The notes: generated by a model from the sequence alone, not told the origin. 64,000 nt of DNA from Streptomyces sp. 1-11 (GCF_007176755.1 NZ_BJTV01000018.1:100784-164783); one strand, 5' to 3'. Positions 18,993-29,300 are shown, counted from the stretch's first letter. Translations and numbers: made by a program.

Positions 18993-20411
18993 ATGGCCTC
19001 CGAGAGGGTCACAGAAGCCCCCGAAGAGGGGTACGAGCGCGGGCTCGGCAGCCGTCAGGTCCAGATGATCGCCATCGGCGGCGCCATCGGCGTCGGCCTG
19101 TTCCTGGGCGCCGGGGCGAACATCGCCAAGGCGGGCCCCAGTCTCATCCTCATGTACGCGCTCGCGGGCGCGATCATCTTCTTCATCATGCGGGCCCTGG
19201 GCGAGCTGCTGCTCTACCGCCCCGTCTCCGGCTCCTTCGCCGAGTACTCCCGTGAGTTCCTCGGCCCGTTCTTCGGCTTCTTCACCGGCTGGACGTACTG
19301 GCTGATGTGGGTGGTCACCGGCATGGCCGAGCTGACGGCCGCGGCCATCTACGTCAACTACTGGTTCCCGGCCGTCCCGCAGTGGGTCACGGCCCTGGTC
19401 TTCCTCGTCGTCCTGTTCGTGGCCAACCTGATCTCGGTCAAGCTGTTCGGCGAGATCGAGTTCTGGTTCTCCATGGTCAAGGTCACCGCCCTGATCGGCA
19501 TGATCGTGATCGGCCTCGGCGTGCTCACCTTCGGCTTCAGCGCCGCCGGCGACACCGCGCACGTGGCGAACCTCTGGCAGTTCGACGGCTTCTTCCCGAA
19601 GGGCGTCGGCTCCTCGCTGATGACCCTGCAGGGCGTGATGTTCGCCTACCTCGCCGTCGAGCTGGTCGGCGTCACCGCGGGCGAGTCCGAGAACCCCGAG
19701 AAGACCCTGCCGAAGGCGATCAACACCCTGCCCTGGCGCATCGCCCTGTTCTACGTCGGCGCCCTGACCGTCATCCTCTGCGTGGTCAAGTGGACCGAAT
19801 TCGCCGAGGGCGTCAGTCCCTTCGTGAAGGCGTTCGCGGTCATCGGCATCCCGGCCGGCGCGGGCATCGTCAACTTCGTGGTGCTCACCGCGGCCCTGTC
19901 CTCCTGCAACTCGGGCATGTACTCCACCGGCCGCATGCTGCGCACCCTGGCCGACAACGGCGAGGCCCCGCGGGCCTTCGGCAAGCTGTCGGCCAGCAAG
20001 ACCCCGGCGCTCGGCATCACCGTCTCGGTGCTCTTCATGGGCATCGGCGTGGTCCTGAACTACGTCGTCCCGGAGAAGGCCTTCGGCTACGTCACCTCCG
20101 TCGCCACCGCGGCCGGCATCTGGACCTGGCTGATGATCCTGGTCAGCCACGTCATCTACCGCCGCGCGGTCGTCGCGGGCCGGCTGCCCGCCTCCTCCTT
20201 CCCGGCGCCGGGCGGCGCGGTGTGCTCCTACATCGCCATCGTGTTCCTGCTCTTCGTCACCGGCCTGATCGCCTACGACGCCGACTCCCGGGTCTGCCTC
20301 TACGTGATGGCGGGCTGGGCGGTCGCGCTCGGCATCGGCTGGATGGTCCTGAAGTCCCGCGCCCCGCAGATCGCGGACCGCGACGAGCGGACGTACGAGA
20401 AGGTCGGCTGA
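18993..20411 (+). CDS. ansP: Amino acid permease, L-asparagine permease type
   Basis: A 472-residue APC-superfamily permease with about 12 predicted helices. ATG 18993 was chosen because GAGAAAGG lies about 11 bases upstream and family similarity starts soon after; ATG 18972 is an alternative. GYERGLGSRQVQMIAIGGAI and GVGLFLGAGA closely match E. coli AnsP, as do RALGELLLYRP, AALSSCNSGMYSTGRML and VLNYVVPEKAFGYV. Asparagine uptake by proton symport is therefore likely; other amides or GABA cannot be excluded. Confidence 0.85.
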   Translation: MASERVTEAPEEGYERGLGSRQVQMIAIGGAIGVGLFLGAGANIAKAGPSLILMYALAGAIIFFIMRALGELLLYRPVSGSFAEYSREFLGPFFGFFTGWTYWLMWVVTGMAELTAAAIYVNYWFPAVPQWVTALVFLVVLFVANLISVKLFGEIEFWFSMVKVTALIGMIVIGLGVLTFGFSAAGDTAHVANLWQFDGFFPKGVGSSLMTLQGVMFAYLAVELVGVTAGESENPEKTLPKAINTLPWRIALFYVGALTVILCVVKWTEFAEGVSPFVKAFAVIGIPAGAGIVNFVVLTAALSSCNSGMYSTGRMLRTLADNGEAPRAFGKLSASKTPALGITVSVLFMGIGVVLNYVVPEKAFGYVTSVATAAGIWTWLMILVSHVIYRRAVVAGRLPASSFPAPGGAVCSYIAIVFLLFVTGLIAYDADSRVCLYVMAGWAVALGIGWMVLKSRAPQIADRDERTYEKVG

Positions 20412-20558
20412 CCGCCTAGGAGAAACCTTCCCCCAGGATGTCCGGCCGCCGGGAGTACTCGTGGCAGTCCCGGCCGCCACCGCTCAGGGCGTCCACCATG
20501 TGGGCCGCCCCGTACCGGACCTCGGTACGGGGCGGCCCGTCCGCCTATCCTGGCCCCC

Positions 20559-20981
20559 ATGCTGACCATCACCCAGGCCCTCCACGACCAGATCGTCGCC
20601 CACGCGCGCGAGGACCACCCGGACGAGGCGTGCGGCGTCGTCGCGGGCCCGGTGGGCGCCGGCCGCCCCGAGCGCTTCATCCCGATGCTGAACGCGGCCC
20701 GCTCGCCCACCTTCTACGAGTTTGACTCCCAGGACCTGCTCAAGCTCTACCGGGAGATGGACGACCGCGACGAGGAGCCGGTGGTCATCTACCACTCCCA
20801 CACCGCGACCGAGGCCTACCCCTCCCGCACCGACATCGGCTACGCCAACGAGCCCGGCGCCCACTACGTCCTGGTCTCCACCGCCGACGCCGACGGCCTC
20901 GGCGACTTCCAGTTCCGCTCCTTCCGCATCCTCGACGGCGAGGTCACGGAGGAGGAGGTCAAGGTCGTGCAGGCGTACTGA
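20559..20981 (+). CDS. mec: JAMM/MPN metalloprotease, Mec+ type
   Basis: A 140-residue zinc peptidase from ATG 20559. The JAMM site is readable: Glu23, His79-Ser80-His81 (YHSH) and Ser89 ... Asp92 (SRTDIGY). In M. tuberculosis, Mec+ releases cysteine from the CysO-cysteine adduct made by CysM. The same three components sit together here, in the order mec, leader peptide, cysO-like, cysM. The CysO-like protein here ends two residues past the Gly-Gly, so this protease may also mature the carrier (inference). Confidence 0.9.
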   Translation: MLTITQALHDQIVAHAREDHPDEACGVVAGPVGAGRPERFIPMLNAARSPTFYEFDSQDLLKLYREMDDRDEEPVVIYHSHTATEAYPSRTDIGYANEPGAHYVLVSTADADGLGDFQFRSFRILDGEVTEEEVKVVQAY

Positions 20982-21093
20982 CCGGCGCTCCGGCGGGCGC
21001 GCCGATCCCGGCGGTCTCAGCCAGTGGCCGAGGGCCATCCGAAGTGTGGGACGGCACTCCGGGTGCGGGGGCGGGAATCGATACGATGACCTC

Positions 21094-21189
21094 ATGGTTG
21101 ACCGAGACGTGAGCGACAAGACGCCGGGCACGCTGCTCGTGGCGCGGCTGCACGTCGACCTGTGCAGGCTCGCAAGCGCCATCTGTTGA
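21094..21189 (+). CDS. 31-residue Cys-containing leader peptide
   Basis: A short ORF of 31 codons ending RLHVDLCRLASAIC and TGA. The motif is the one seen in many short Streptomyces ORFs annotated as putative leader peptides ahead of sulfur-assimilation genes. Two Cys codons (TGC and the rarer TGT, the last sense codon) fit a sensor of cysteinyl-tRNA supply. A hairpin starts 11 bases after its stop, and the sulfur carrier gene starts 115 bases after. An in-frame GTG at 21109 is an alternative start. Confidence 0.75.
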   Translation: MVDRDVSDKTPGTLLVARLHVDLCRLASAIC

Positions 21190-21200
21190 CGCACGCCTCT

Positions 21201-21227
21201 GCCGCCGTACGGCCGTGAGCCGGCGGC
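21201..21227 (+). promoter_or_regulatory. Hairpin after the leader peptide, possible attenuator
   Basis: GCCGCCG (21201-21207) pairs perfectly with CGGCGGC (21221-21227) around a 13-base loop. No T tract follows, so it could be part of a transcriptional attenuator or a translational switch rather than a simple terminator. Confidence 0.45.
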
Positions 21228-21304
21228 GCCCACTCCGCGTACATGAGACGCCCGCGCTGTCGCGCCCACCGACCTGACTCATTTTCGACAGGAGCCCTGA
21301 CGCC

Positions 21305-21583
21305 ATGGCCATCGAGGTCCGCATCCCGACCATCCTCCGCACGTACACCGACGGCCAGAAGGCGGTGGAGGGCACCGGGGACACCCTCGCCGAGCTCTTC
21401 GCCGACCTCGAGTCCCGGCACCCGGGCATCCAGGCCCGCATCGTGGACGGCGAGCAGCTGCGCCGCTTCGTCAACGTCTACCTCAACGACGAGGACGTCC
21501 GCTTCCTCGACGGCATCTCCACCAAGCTGGCCGACGGCGACAGCGTGACCATCCTGCCGGCCGTCGCCGGTGGCATGGCCTGA
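21305..21583 (+). CDS. cysO: CysO-like ubiquitin-fold sulfur carrier (ThiS/MoaD family)
   Basis: A 92-residue protein from ATG 21305 with GGAG 12 bases upstream. VRIPTILRTYTDGQKAVEG, RRFVNVYLNDEDVRFLDG and LADGDSVTILPAVAGG track the M. tuberculosis CysO sequence closely. The carrier is thiocarboxylated at a C-terminal Gly-Gly and donates sulfur to CysM. Here the codons after Gly-Gly are ATG GCC then stop, giving a GGMA terminus, so two residues must be removed before activation. cysM starts 5 bases after the stop. Confidence 0.92.
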   Translation: MAIEVRIPTILRTYTDGQKAVEGTGDTLAELFADLESRHPGIQARIVDGEQLRRFVNVYLNDEDVRFLDGISTKLADGDSVTILPAVAGGMA

Positions 21584-21588
21584 TCCCG

Positions 21589-22539
21589 ATGCGTTACGAC
21601 TCCCCGCTGGCCGCGGTGGGCAACACCCCTCTGGTGCGCCTGCCGCGGCTGTCGCCGTCCGACGACGTCCGCATCTGGGCCAAGCTGGAGGACCGCAACC
21701 CCACCGGCTCGGTCAAGGACCGCCCGGCCCTGCACATGATCGAGCAGGCGGAGAAGGACGGCCGGCTGACCCCGGGCTGCACCATCCTGGAGCCCACCTC
21801 GGGCAACACCGGCATCTCCCTCGCCATGGCCGCCAAGCTCAAGGGCTACCGCATGGTGTGCGTGATGCCGGAGAACACCTCGCAGGAGCGCCGGGACCTG
21901 CTCGGCATGTGGGGCGCCGAGATCATCTCCTCCCCGGCCGCCGGCGGCTCCAACACCGCCGTGCGCGTCGCCAAGGAACTCTCCGCCGAGCACCCCGACT
22001 GGGTGATGCTCTACCAGTACGGCAACCCGGACAACGCGGGCGCCCACTACGCCACGACCGGCCCGGAGATCCTCGCCGACCTGCCCTCCGTCACCCACTT
22101 CGTCGCCGGCCTCGGCACCACCGGCACCCTCATGGGCGTCGGCCGCTACCTGCGCGAGCACAAGCCGGACGTGAAGATCGTCGCCGCCGAGCCGCGCTAC
22201 GACGACCTGGTGTACGGCCTGCGCAACCTCGACGAGGGCTTCGTCCCCGAGCTCTACGACGCCTCCGTCCTCACCACCCGCTTCTCGGTCGGCTCGGCCG
22301 ACGCGGTCACCCGCACCCGCGAGCTCCTCCAGCAGGAGGGCATCTTCGCGGGCGTCTCCACCGGCGCCGCCCTGCACGCGGCGATCGGCGTCGGCAGGAA
22401 GGCGGTCAAGGCGGGCGAGAGCGCCGACATCGTCTTCGTCGTGGCCGACGGCGGCTGGAAGTACCTCTCCACCGGCGTCTACACCGCCGCCACCACCGAA
22501 GAGGCCATCGAGACGCTGCACGGCCAGCTCTGGGCATAG
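21589..22539 (+). CDS. cysM: CysO-dependent cysteine synthase (CysM)
   Basis: A 316-residue PLP enzyme from ATG 21589. Lys43 in PTGSVKDRPA is the Schiff-base lysine and EPTSGNTGISLAMAAKL is the substrate-binding loop. With the carrier gene directly upstream, this is probably the CysO-dependent O-phosphoserine type rather than a sulfide-dependent OASS. The family uses a thiocarboxylated carrier, and Mec+ then frees cysteine, giving an oxidation-resistant cysteine route. The C-terminus GWKYLSTGVYTA is complete. Confidence 0.93.
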   Translation: MRYDSPLAAVGNTPLVRLPRLSPSDDVRIWAKLEDRNPTGSVKDRPALHMIEQAEKDGRLTPGCTILEPTSGNTGISLAMAAKLKGYRMVCVMPENTSQERRDLLGMWGAEIISSPAAGGSNTAVRVAKELSAEHPDWVMLYQYGNPDNAGAHYATTGPEILADLPSVTHFVAGLGTTGTLMGVGRYLREHKPDVKIVAAEPRYDDLVYGLRNLDEGFVPELYDASVLTTRFSVGSADAVTRTRELLQQEGIFAGVSTGAALHAAIGVGRKAVKAGESADIVFVVADGGWKYLSTGVYTAATTEEAIETLHGQLWA

Positions 22540-22653
22540 GTTTCGCCACCCGAGGGGAATTCCGCCCTCCGCACGCGGGATCCGTCCGCGCCGGTGGTAC
22601 GTCACATCCGTACCAGCGGCCGGACGGCCGGCCACGGACGAAAGGCGGACCCC

Positions 22654-23127
22654 ATGCGTCGAACGACGACCCTCGCCCTCGCGGCAGCCGCCCTGCTCCT
22701 CGCGGGCTGCGGCTCGCAGAGCGGCGGGGACGGCGGTGACGACACCGGGGGCGGCAGCGGCAGGGTGTCACCGTCGGCGACCGGCACACCGCCGTCCGGC
22801 GGGTGCGTCTCCCACGCCGAGCTGACCGCCGCCGACGACGGCCGCACCCTCTGCCTGACCAAGGGCGGCGAGCTGCGGCTCACCCTCGACGGCAGCAAGG
22901 ACCGCCCCTGGAAGCCGGTCGCGGCGAGCGGCACCGCCCTGGAGGCGATCAACTCCGGCTTCGTCATCCAGCCGGGCGACGCCACCGCCGCCTACCGCGC
23001 GGCGGCCGCCGGCACCGCGGAACTGACGTCCTCCCGGCCGATGTGCCCCGAGCCCACCGCCACCGGCCAGGTCTCCTGCGAGGGCGTCCAGGAATGGAAG
23101 GTCACGGTGACGGTCCGGCAGCAGTAG
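22654..23127 (+). CDS. Putative lipoprotein
   Basis: A 157-residue protein from ATG 22654; GAAAGG lies about 10 bases upstream. The N-terminus (MRRTTTLALAAAALLLAGCG) is a lipoprotein signal with lipobox LAGC at Cys19. A Gly/Asp/Ser-rich linker follows. The mature part has several cysteines (GGCVSHAEL, GRTLCLTKGG, RPMCPEP, VSCEGVQEW) that could form disulfides. It probably sits on the outer face of the membrane; no family recognised. Confidence 0.75.
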   Translation: MRRTTTLALAAAALLLAGCGSQSGGDGGDDTGGGSGRVSPSATGTPPSGGCVSHAELTAADDGRTLCLTKGGELRLTLDGSKDRPWKPVAASGTALEAINSGFVIQPGDATAAYRAAAAGTAELTSSRPMCPEPTATGQVSCEGVQEWKVTVTVRQQ

Positions 23128-23153
23128 CCGCCCCGCGGCCGGCCCGGCGCGGC

Positions 23154-23612
23154 TCAGCCCGCGAGGTGGCGCACCTGGTCCCACAGCACCGGGTCGACCA
23201 CGCCCACCCGGCGCCGGAAGTCCCCCACCGGCACCTCCCGCAGCTCGTCGGTCTGCAGGAAGCTGGGCCGCCCGTGCGCGTCGCCGACCGCGCCGGGCGG
23301 CAGCGGGATCACCCCGGCGCGCTCGTCGTGGTACTTGCTGGTGATCTTCGCGACGGTGGCCCGGTTGCCGCGCACCGCCAGCACCAGGCAGGGGCGGTCC
23401 TTGGACTCCGCGCGGTCCTCGTAGGGCACGTTCGCCCACCAGATGTCGCCGGGGTGCGGGCGCGTCCGGGAGCGGTCCCGGGTCCCGGGGCGTCCGGGCG
23501 GCCGCAGCCTGCGCCCGCCGGGCCGCCGGCCCCGCCCCCAGCCGTCGACGAGTGTGGCGACCAGCGCGAGCAGCACCACCGCCGCGAGCGCCAGCCACCA
23601 GGACGTGTCCAT
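23154..23612 (-). CDS. Membrane-anchored PemK/MazF-fold protein
   Basis: A 152-residue protein from ATG 23612. It starts with a transmembrane helix (MDTSWWLALAAVVLLALVAT), then a basic Pro/Arg-rich linker. The rest is a PemK/MazF-like beta barrel: PHPGDIWWANVPY, KDRPCLVLAVRG, ITSKYHDERAGVIPLPPG and FLQTDELREVPVGDFRRR. No antitoxin-like gene is adjacent and the membrane anchor is unlike classical toxins, so an RNase toxin role is uncertain; a DUF-type housekeeping role in actinomycetes is equally possible. Confidence 0.75.
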   Translation of the reverse strand: MDTSWWLALAAVVLLALVATLVDGWGRGRRPGGRRLRPPGRPGTRDRSRTRPHPGDIWWANVPYEDRAESKDRPCLVLAVRGNRATVAKITSKYHDERAGVIPLPPGAVGDAHGRPSFLQTDELREVPVGDFRRRVGVVDPVLWDQVRHLAG

Positions 23613-23853
23613 GAGGACGACGTTACCGGCGCGCGCCCGGCATTGCGCGCCCTCTTCCGTTCTTATGCGCCCCTGGGTCCAGCCGAACCGGTGACAGCAC
23701 AGGTGAGTTCGCCCACAACGGCCCCTGGCGGAGGAGCGACCCGCGCTTTCGCGCCTTACGCTCGACGGACCGCACGACCCCCGTCTGCCCTGCCCCCGGC
23801 CCCTTTCGCCGGCTCCCCGTCCGCCGCCTTCCGCCAACGGAGGTTTCTGCTTC

Positions 23854-24606
23854 ATGAAGCTCACCGTCGTCGGCTGCTCGGGGTCGTTCCCATCCGCGGA
23901 ATCGGCCTGCTCGAGCTACCTCGTCGAGGCCGACGGCTTCCGGCTGCTCCTCGACATGGGCAACGGCGCCCTCGGCGAGCTGCAGCGCCACTGCGGTCTC
24001 TACGACCTCGACGCGATCTTCCTGAGCCACCTGCACGTCGACCACTGCATCGACATGTGCGCCTACTTCGTCGCGCGCTACTACCGCTTCGACGGCGGCC
24101 GCTGCGCCCCGATGCCGGTCTACGGCCCCGAGGGCACCGAGCACCGCCTGACCACGGCCTACGCCGACACCCCCTCCGCCTCCTCCATGAGCGAGGTCTT
24201 CGACTTCCACACGGTGAAGCCCTCGACGTTCGAGATCGGCCCGTTCACCGTGCACACCGAGCGGGTGCGGCACCCCGTGGAGGCGTACGGCATCCGGATC
24301 GAGCACGGCGGGAAGGTCCTGACGTACTCCGGCGACACGGGCGTCACCGGGACGCTGGACGAGCTGGCCCGGGACGCCGACCTGTTCCTGTGCGAGGCCG
24401 CGTTCACGCACGGCAAGGAAGACATCCCGGACCTGCACCTCAACGGCCGGGAGGCCGGCGAGACGGCGGCCCGCGCGAACGCCCGCCACCTGGTCCTCAC
24501 CCACATCCCGCCGTGGACCGACCCCCAGCTCAACCTGACCCACGCCCGTGAGGTCTTCACCGGCCGGGTGGACCTGGCGGCGCCCGCGGCGACGTACGAG
24601 ATCTGA
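23854..24606 (+). CDS. Metallo-beta-lactamase-fold hydrolase, RNase Z-like
   Basis: A 250-residue protein from ATG 23854. The metal signature SHLHVDH (His59, His61, Asp63, His64) and later motifs YSGDTGVTGTLDELA, LFLCEAAF and ARHLVLTHIPPW are those of RNase Z / phosphodiesterase-like hydrolases. In actinomycetes this gene often lies just upstream of rph/rdgB-type genes, suggesting RNA or nucleotide hydrolysis. It lacks the long exosite expected of tRNase Z, so the substrate is uncertain. A bidirectional terminator separates it from the convergent nagE2. Confidence 0.82.
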   Translation: MKLTVVGCSGSFPSAESACSSYLVEADGFRLLLDMGNGALGELQRHCGLYDLDAIFLSHLHVDHCIDMCAYFVARYYRFDGGRCAPMPVYGPEGTEHRLTTAYADTPSASSMSEVFDFHTVKPSTFEIGPFTVHTERVRHPVEAYGIRIEHGGKVLTYSGDTGVTGTLDELARDADLFLCEAAFTHGKEDIPDLHLNGREAGETAARANARHLVLTHIPPWTDPQLNLTHAREVFTGRVDLAAPAATYEI

Positions 24607-24625
24607 CGCCCCGGCAGACGACGGA

Positions 24626-24661
24626 GAAGGCCCCCGGAGCCGATCGGTTCCGGGGGCCTTC
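24626..24661. terminator. Bidirectional terminator between the hydrolase gene and nagE2
   Basis: GAAGGCCCCCGGA pairs perfectly with TCCGGGGGCCTTC around a 10-base loop. It lies between two convergent genes and the ends are A/T-bearing on both strands. Confidence 0.88.
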
Positions 24662-24676
24662 GCCGTGCGGGGGAGG

Positions 24677-25942
<1,266 letters not shown>

Positions 25943-26000
25943 AACTTCCTCCATGTGGGCATGGCGCCGCCCGTGCGTGGGGAGGGAGGACGGCGGCGTC

Positions 26001-26033
26001 TCTGGTCTACACCACTCAGTGGTGTAGACCTGT
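26001..26033. promoter_or_regulatory. Paired DasR operators (dre) upstream of nagE2
   Basis: TCTGGTCTACACCACT (26001-26016) and AGTGGTGTAGACCTGT (26018-26033) each match 14 of 16 positions of the dre consensus A(C/G)TGGTCTAGACCA(C/G)T as I remember it. Together GGTCTACACCACT and AGTGGTGTAGACC form a perfect 13-base inverted repeat around a single C. Confidence 0.85.
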
Positions 26034-26111
26034 TGTAGCACGATGAAGGCGGTGTAAGGAACCCGCGATTCCCGTCACCGCCGCGCTACTCGCAGTGCCC
26101 CTGCGGGGCGG

Positions 26112-27410
26112 CTACGCCTTGGTGACGTCCTCCACCTCCTCCGCCCGCTCCCGCCCCGGTGTCCGCAGGTCGAACCTGGTGATCGCGAAGCGGAAGACCG
26201 CGTAGTACACCGCCGCGAAGCACAGGCCGACCGGGATGATCAGCCACGGCTTCGTCGCCAGGTGCCAGTTGATGACGTAGTCGATCAGACCGGCCGAGAA
26301 GGCGAAGCCGTCGTGCACGCCGAGCGCCCATGTCACCGCCATCGAGACCCCGGTCAGCACCGCGTGCACGGCGTACAGCGCGGGCGCGACGAAGAGGAAG
26401 GAGTACTCGAGCGGCTCGGTGATGCCCGTCACGAACGACGTCAGCGCCACCGACAGCATCAGCCCGCCGACCTCCTTGCGCCGCTCCGGCCGCGCGCAGT
26501 GCGTGATCGCCAGCGCCGCCGCCGGCAGCGCGAACATCATGACGGGGAAGAACCCCGAGGTGAACTGCCCCGCGTCCGGGTCGCCGGACAGGAACATGTT
26601 GATGTCGCCGTGCACCACCGTGCCGTCCGGCGTGGTGTAGCTGCCGAACTGGAACCACAGGGGCACGTTCAGGAACTGGTGCAGCCCGATCACCAGCAGC
26701 GCCCGGTTGGCCACGCCGAACAGCCCCGCGCCCCAGGACCCCGCGTCGCGCAGCCACTGGCCGAAGCCCTCCAGCCCGGCGCCGACCGGCGGCCAGACCC
26801 ACAGGCACAGACCCGCGAAGAGGATGGCGACGAACGACATGACGATCGGCACGAGCCGGCGGCCGTTGAAGAAGCCCAGCCAGTCCACCAGCCGGGTGCG
26901 GTGGAGGCGGGCCCAGAAGAAGGCGGCCAGCAGGCCCATCACGATGCCGCCGAAGACGCCCGGGTTCTGGAAGGTGAAGGCCGTCACCGTCCCGTTCCCC
27001 ACCTGACAGCCGACGTGCTCGACCGCCTTCGAGCCGGCCGGGCAGTCCTGCGGGAACTCGTGCAGCACCCCGTAGTAGACGAGGAACCCCGCCACCGCCG
27101 CGAGAGCCGTCGAGCCGTCCGCCTTCTTGGCCATGCCGATCGCCACGCCCACGCAGAACAGCAGCGGCAGCCCCAGCGAGCCGTCGAGCAGCGCGCCGCC
27201 CGCCCCCAGCATCACCTTGGAGACCGTGGTCCAGCCGAGGCCCCCCGCGCCGACCACGCCCGGCTGGGCCAGCCCGATCAGGATGCCCGCGGCCGGCAGC
27301 ACCGCGATGGGCAGCTGCAGACTGCGGCCCATCTTCTGCAGGCCCTGGTACAGCCGCTGCAGCCGTACGCGCGCGGGGCGGGCGGTGCTCTCGGCGCTGT
27401 CGGCGCTCAT
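26112..27410 (-). CDS. nagE1: PTS GlcNAc-type EIIC permease paralogue
   Basis: A 432-residue paralogue of NagE2 from ATG 27410, with GGGAGGA 5 bases upstream. Shared stretches include GVAIGMAKKADGSTALAAV, GVANRALLVIGLHQFLN and SFVTGITEPLEYSFLFVAP. It differs in the periplasmic loop (PQDCPAGSKAVEHVGCQVG), which carries two cysteines. In S. coelicolor nagE1 is less important for growth on GlcNAc than nagE2. It is divergent from nagF, and a dre site lies between them. Confidence 0.88.
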   Translation of the reverse strand: MSADSAESTARPARVRLQRLYQGLQKMGRSLQLPIAVLPAAGILIGLAQPGVVGAGGLGWTTVSKVMLGAGGALLDGSLGLPLLFCVGVAIGMAKKADGSTALAAVAGFLVYYGVLHEFPQDCPAGSKAVEHVGCQVGNGTVTAFTFQNPGVFGGIVMGLLAAFFWARLHRTRLVDWLGFFNGRRLVPIVMSFVAILFAGLCLWVWPPVGAGLEGFGQWLRDAGSWGAGLFGVANRALLVIGLHQFLNVPLWFQFGSYTTPDGTVVHGDINMFLSGDPDAGQFTSGFFPVMMFALPAAALAITHCARPERRKEVGGLMLSVALTSFVTGITEPLEYSFLFVAPALYAVHAVLTGVSMAVTWALGVHDGFAFSAGLIDYVINWHLATKPWLIIPVGLCFAAVYYAVFRFAITRFDLRTPGRERAEEVEDVTKA

Positions 27411-27498
27411 CGGGGTCCTCCCTGAACCGCTCGGCCTCGCACCCCGGCCCGGCGGCCGAATCCTTCGGCGCGCAAGCCGGTTTGGCGACCGTCCCTCC

Positions 27499-27514
27499 GG
27501 TGGTGTAGACCAGT
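27499..27514. promoter_or_regulatory. DasR operator (dre) between nagE1 and nagF
   Basis: GGTGGTGTAGACCAGT matches 14 of 16 positions of the remembered dre consensus. It is 89 bases upstream of nagE1 and 119 upstream of nagF, so one site may serve both divergent genes. Confidence 0.85.
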
Positions 27515-27632
27515 CGGCGGACGGTTCCGCTGTGGTGATCGCCATCATTGGGCACGTACCGCACGACCGCTCGCGAAGATGGGCCAACTGTGGGTTACTG
27601 CGACAAAGCGGTTCGGATCAGGGAGAAGCAAC

Positions 27633-27866
27633 ATGGCCAGCAAGGCTGAGAAGATCGTCGCCGGCCTCGGCGGCATCGACAACATCGAGGAGATCGAGGG
27701 CTGCATCACCCGGCTCCGCACCGAGGTCGCCGACCCCTCGCTCGTCGACGACACCGCCCTGAAGGCCGCCGGCGCCCACGGCGTCGTGAAGATGGGCACC
27801 GCCATCCAGGTCGTCATCGGCACCGACGCCGACCCGATCGCCGCGGAGATCGAAGACATGATGTGA
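27633..27866 (+). CDS. nagF: PTS GlcNAc-specific EIIB component
   Basis: A 77-residue stand-alone EIIB from ATG 27633 with AGGGAGAAG upstream. The phosphorylated cysteine is Cys24 in EGCITRLRT, and HGVVKMGTAIQVVIG is the conserved C-terminal half. It passes phosphate from Crr (EIIA, not in this window) to GlcNAc carried by NagE2/NagE1. The phosphorylated sugar and its product GlcN-6-P are the signals that release DasR, linking chitin breakdown to development and antibiotic production. Confidence 0.93.
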   Translation: MASKAEKIVAGLGGIDNIEEIEGCITRLRTEVADPSLVDDTALKAAGAHGVVKMGTAIQVVIGTDADPIAAEIEDMM

Positions 27867-27942
27867 GCCTCCCGGTTCACCTGGAAGGGGCACTTCCCGA
27901 CGCGGGAGGGGCCCCTTCCGCGCGTGCGGATAGGCTCGGCGC

Positions 27943-28680
<738 letters not shown>

Positions 28681-28806
28681 AGGGACCGCCAAAGAGCCCG
28701 CCCCGCGAGGGCAACCCCCGCACCCTCCCCGACGTCCGTATGGGTACGGGCGCACGGCTCAGCACTGTGCGCCCGGCCAGCCGTACCAGGGGAGGGACAC
28801 ACCACC

Positions 28807-29208
28807 ATGGCCGCCAGCCGACGCCGAAGCCGGCTCACCGCCGTCGCCGCCGCCGTAGCGACCGCCGCGCTCACCGCCGGCCTCACCACCGGCTGCGACG
28901 CCGTGAACAAGGCCCTGGACTGCGTACAGACCGCCGACTCCATCGCCGACAGCGTCACCGACCTCCAGCAGGCCGTGGAGAACGCCGGCGACGACCCCAC
29001 TCAGGCCGACGCCTCCCTCGACTCCATCGAGAAGAACCTCCGCAGGATCGGCGACAAGACGGACGACGCCGACGTCAACAAGGCCGTCGACGACCTCTCC
29101 GAAGCCGTCGGCAACGTCCGCGCCGCCATCGCCGACGGCGACCGCACACCCGACGTCAGCCCCGTCACGGACGCCGCCGGCGAGCTGACCAAGGTGTGCA
29201 CCTCCTAG
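28807..29208 (+). CDS. Small putative lipoprotein, helical
   Basis: A 133-residue protein from ATG 28807; GGGGAGGG lies 10 bases upstream. A lipoprotein signal ends at LTTGC (Cys30). The mature chain is a mostly helical, acidic bundle (ADSIADSVTDLQQAVENAGD, DDADVNKAVDDLSEAVGNV), with two more cysteines (LDCVQ, KVCTS). No family recognised. Likely attached to the outer membrane leaflet. Confidence 0.7.
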   Translation: MAASRRRSRLTAVAAAVATAALTAGLTTGCDAVNKALDCVQTADSIADSVTDLQQAVENAGDDPTQADASLDSIEKNLRRIGDKTDDADVNKAVDDLSEAVGNVRAAIADGDRTPDVSPVTDAAGELTKVCTS

Positions 29209-29300
29209 GTGGGGACAGTCCGGGTTCTGGGGGCGCGCCTTACCCCCCGGGGCGGCGCGCCTGCACGCCGTCCGGGGCTGACGGTGCCTGGGCGCCGCGG

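Noticed and set aside
23154..23864. Longer version of the PemK-like gene starting at 23864
   Set aside because: The extra N-terminal 84 residues are Arg/Gly-rich shadow sequence overlapping the divergent hydrolase start; the start at 23612 leads straight into a clean membrane helix.
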